A DNA stretch of 8,400 nt from UBA6182 sp964479585. GTDB taxonomy: Bacteria; Bacillota_I; Bacilli_A; Erysipelotrichales; Erysipelotrichaceae. How positions within the stretch are numbered: position 1 is the stretch's first letter; the number at the start of each line of letters is the position of its first letter. The stretch lies in contig CAYZMP010000060.1 of the NCBI GenBank assembly GCA_964479585.1, forward strand, positions 1 to 8,400. Reading direction: 5' to 3'. A program made the translations under genes and the position numbers. Shown here piece after piece: positions 6,541 through 8,400 of the stretch. A model generated the notes under the pieces. It was not told the DNA's origin, ran no database searches, and saw only the letters and a program-made list of their open reading frames with translations.

Positions 6541-6698
6541 AGAGAGGAATTAAGATTAAAGAAAAATAACAGTACTTTTAGTTCGTCTTATTTTTTGTTG
6601 CATAAATGATCAGAGATAAAATATTTTTTGCAGCTTCTTCACGAGACTTAGAATTTGACAGTAACGGAGGAGTTCATACTAAAAAAAATATGGAATAA
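6541..6698 (+). pseudogene. Possible remnant of a small secreted-peptide gene
   Basis: No intact gene is present, but the parts of one are. A ribosome-binding site, GAGAGGA (6542-6548), is followed by ATT (6555-6557) where an ATG would be expected. Just downstream, the frame at 6563-6616 reads KITVLLVRLIFCC, a signal-peptide-like start. A different frame then opens at ATG 6606 and runs 30 codons to TAA 6696-6698, reading DKIFFAASSRDLEF and onward. Joined by frameshifts, these would give a signal peptide with a possible cleavage site after FAA and a short mature peptide of about 20 residues. The end overlaps the next ribosome-binding site, as in compact small-gene operons. The product is not recognised. 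Decay, sequencing indels in the A and T runs, or chance are all possible. Confidence 0.3.
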
Positions 6699-6877
6699 CT
6701 TTACTTGTTTCAATTATGATTACGCCCATCTTAGTTTATACGCAACTTAACTTTGATTCAACTTTACAATATGGACAAGTCGTCGTATATATGTTGATAT
6801 CACTATCGTTCATTTTAGGACTCTGGATAATAAAAACCGATATTATTACTATAGTAGAGAGAAAAGGAATAACAATT
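6676..6877 (+). pseudogene. Two-helix small membrane protein ORF lacking a normal start and stop
   Basis: The frame from 6683 encodes KKYGITLLVSIMITPILVY, a polar loop of about ten residues (NFDSTLQYGQ), then VVVYMLISLSFILGLWIIK. This is a plausible two-pass membrane protein of about 60 residues. A strong ribosome-binding site, GGAGGAG (6666-6672), sits just before it. The expected start position holds ATA (6676-6678), and the eight-A run (6681-6688) puts that triplet out of frame by one base. The first in-frame ATG is 6716, inside helix 1 and 43 nt from the ribosome-binding site. There is no stop before the peptidase start at 6878, so anything translated here would be fused to the peptidase. 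A decayed gene is the simplest reading. A translated N-terminal membrane anchor on the peptidase is the alternative. The family is not recognised. Confidence 0.35.
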
Positions 6878-8011
6878 ATGACGAAAAATTTCAGAATACT
6901 CTTGACTTTGTTGTTTACATTAACTCTTATTAATAATCATTTTAGTCCAGTTGAAGCATTAGAAATAGGTACGGATTTATCAGGTTTTGAAAGTGATAAA
7001 CAGAAGTTTGTAATCACTAAACAGGTTGAAGCTTTAGAACAAAGAGTAGTTTCAGTTAATAATCAAACAATACTTTATGATATTTCAGACAATCCAACCT
7101 ATTTGTTAACTGAATTCAATGAAGGAGGCTATGTAATTTCTACTAGGAATACTGGTGTTTTTGTTATTTATGATTTAGACACTAAGATTATTCCTTACAA
7201 AAACATCGAAAAAAACAAGAGAAAGATTTTTGGTGGTCCACTATCTTATTTTGTAGATACGCAAGACAACTCGTATTTAGATTTAGAGAGAAATGTTATT
7301 ATCAGCAAAGAATTAATAACTAGCTTGCAAATCAGAAGAAATAGTGCTTTATTATTACAGGAGAATCACTTCTATGATGCAATTATGAACAGTGATTATC
7401 AAAAGAAAATTAACTTGAATTCTAGTATTGGTATTGATTCAAGTAGATTTTCAAATTACAGTAGTGGAAAGTGGATTAATAACAAAACTAATTATCCGAT
7501 TGCACAAGGATATCCCAGTGGTGGTATTTGTGGCACTATTGCTACAGCCATAATGATAGCCTATATTGACGACTACAAAGACAATACAGTAGTACCTTCA
7601 ATCATAAGAGCATATAGATCAAGCACACCCGCCAGTTTGATAACAAGCCTGTATCAACATATAGATGAAGGTAGAAATGGTACATTGCCAGTTCATGTTT
7701 TTAATGGAGTATGGTCATGGTTTTTAGATAATAATCCATCTATAGTGAGCAACTATTCATTTCTTTCCTCAAGCGCTACTACATTTACTCAAGCCAAAAC
7801 ATCAATTAACAAAGGTTATCCTGTTGTAATTGGTTTATTGAAAATGCTAGGATCACCCTATGAAAATCATTGGGTAACAGCTTATCGATATCAAGATAAC
7901 GGTATTTATCCATTTTACACAAGTTATTATTATGTAGTAGACAATCATGGTTCATATACCGCAAGAATAAATGTTAACTGGACAGCAGGTTCAGTTGGTA
8001 TGTATAAATAA
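6878..8011 (+). CDS. Secreted C39/papain-like cysteine peptidase
   Basis: A 377-residue exported protein. Residues 1-27 form a Sec signal peptide: basic start MTKNFR, hydrophobic core, probable cleavage after VEA27. A propeptide-like region (about 40-125) has YLLTEFNEGGYVIS and a GGPLSYF segment, as seen in Bacillota C39-like peptidases. The catalytic domain (about 195-377) has nucleophile Cys218 in GGICGTIATAIMIAY, upstream Gln210 as a possible oxyanion residue, His331 in NHWVTAY and Asp355 in VVDNHG as triad candidates. Cys218 is the only cysteine in the protein. The start is chosen at ATG 6878 because AAAAGGA (6862-6868) is 9 nt upstream and a signal peptide follows at once. The open frame extends back to ATG 6716 and would give 431 residues with two extra helices. 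No bacteriocin-transporter domains are present, so this is not an ABC-type C39 exporter. Substrate unknown. Confidence 0.75.
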   Translation: MTKNFRILLTLLFTLTLINNHFSPVEALEIGTDLSGFESDKQKFVITKQVEALEQRVVSVNNQTILYDISDNPTYLLTEFNEGGYVISTRNTGVFVIYDLDTKIIPYKNIEKNKRKIFGGPLSYFVDTQDNSYLDLERNVIISKELITSLQIRRNSALLLQENHFYDAIMNSDYQKKINLNSSIGIDSSRFSNYSSGKWINNKTNYPIAQGYPSGGICGTIATAIMIAYIDDYKDNTVVPSIIRAYRSSTPASLITSLYQHIDEGRNGTLPVHVFNGVWSWFLDNNPSIVSNYSFLSSSATTFTQAKTSINKGYPVVIGLLKMLGSPYENHWVTAYRYQDNGIYPFYTSYYYVVDNHGSYTARINVNWTAGSVGMYK

Positions 8012-8047
8012 TATTAACCTTATACACACAATTGTAGAAAAGTCAGA

Positions 8048-8073
8048 GAAAGGAACTGTATATTGTTCTTTTT
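8048..8073 (+). terminator. Weak hairpin after the peptidase gene, possibly a terminator
   Basis: GAAAGGAAC (8048-8056) can pair with GTTCTTTTT (8065-8073) around an 8-nt loop, with two G-T wobbles. The 3' arm is T-rich and could act as the T tract of a weak terminator. The 5' arm contains AAAGGA, which looks like a ribosome-binding site but has no start codon at the right distance, so hairpin formation may be its real role. The pairing is mostly A-T, so stability is low. Confidence 0.3.
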
Positions 8074-8078
8074 CATAC

Positions 8079-8400
8079 ATGCCAATTACAATATACTTAA
8101 ATAACAAACCATTGAAAAATAGAAAAAAAACCAAATTTGCATTTTTAGCAATTACGATAATAGTTTCTGTTATTGCTTATAATGAAGTTAGCAACAATTC
8201 CATTTCGTATACAGGAAGATGCACTGATGTAAGTGTCGCTCAAGAGTTTAAAATCAATGTATCCTGGATTGTTGATTATGGAAGATGTGATACTCTAAAA
8301 AGCAAATCAATTTTTAATTACAATCAAGAATCGGTCTTACTTGGTAGAAATCCAATCAATGAAGATTTTTATTGGTATGAGCTTGAAATAATCCATAAAG
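8079..8400 (+). CDS. Partial gene: membrane-anchored or secreted protein of unknown family
   Basis: The 5' part of an ORF that stays open to the window edge (107 codons seen). A basic stretch, KNRKKTK (13-19), precedes a hydrophobic segment, FAFLAITIIVSVIAY (20-34), then a polar region, giving the layout of a signal peptide or N-terminal anchor. The exported part has two cysteines in similar contexts, TGRC48 and YGRC70, which could form a disulphide. The start is uncertain. ATG 8079 has no close ribosome-binding site, with AAAGGA ending about 24 nt before it. TTG 8112 would give a more typical signal peptide but also lacks one. The frame is open further upstream into the end of the peptidase gene. 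It lies on the same strand 67 nt after that gene, so they may be co-transcribed. No family is recognised. Confidence 0.5.
   Translation, partial: MPITIYLNNKPLKNRKKTKFAFLAITIIVSVIAYNEVSNNSISYTGRCTDVSVAQEFKINVSWIVDYGRCDTLKSKSIFNYNQESVLLGRNPINEDFYWYELEIIHK

Noticed and set aside
1..8400. CRISPR array, insertion sequence or long repeats
   Set aside because: Reading through the window shows no regularly spaced repeats, no transposase motifs and no terminal inverted repeats.

Overview
The window comes from a low-GC bacterium, most likely a member of the Bacillota. Hand counts give roughly 35-45% GC in the first 6 kb. Ribosome-binding sites are AGGAGG-like, promoters are sigma-A-like, the first protein carries a lipobox, and TGA is used as a normal stop with TGG for Trp. 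A more exact assignment is not justified from sequence alone; the Erysipelotrichia are one possibility.

Positions 54-5310 hold one transcription unit: a near-consensus promoter, a lipoprotein substrate-binding protein, two LivH/LivM-type permeases, two LivG/LivF-type ATPases and a CBS-CBS-ACT protein, closed by a strong intrinsic terminator. This is a complete branched-chain/hydrophobic amino acid (HAAT family) ABC importer with a probable ligand-sensing partner. A hairpin plus T-run sits between the binding-protein gene and the permeases and probably gives excess binding protein over membrane parts. The later genes are tightly coupled: ATGA overlaps join livM-livG and livG-livF, and gaps of 1-2 nt separate livH-livM and livF-CBS/ACT. 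A Cof-type HAD phosphatase follows at 5347-6108. Next comes tRNA-Leu(UAG) at 6188-6272, which has its own extended -10 promoter and terminator.

Past the tRNA the character changes. Sampled GC falls to about 22-32%, coding is sparse, and the identifiable products are secreted or membrane-bound. Positions 6312-6877 contain a perfect TTGACA promoter element followed by what look like two decayed small genes. Each has a well-placed ribosome-binding site, but ATT or ATA where ATG is expected, and each shows frame disruption. The second, a two-helix membrane ORF, runs without a stop into a secreted C39/papain-like cysteine peptidase at 6878-8011. A membrane-anchored or secreted protein of unknown family starts near 8079 and runs off the window. 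This is the accessory part of the window and the only place where something undescribed is plausible, but the evidence supports a small partly degraded exported-protein locus rather than a demonstrable new system.
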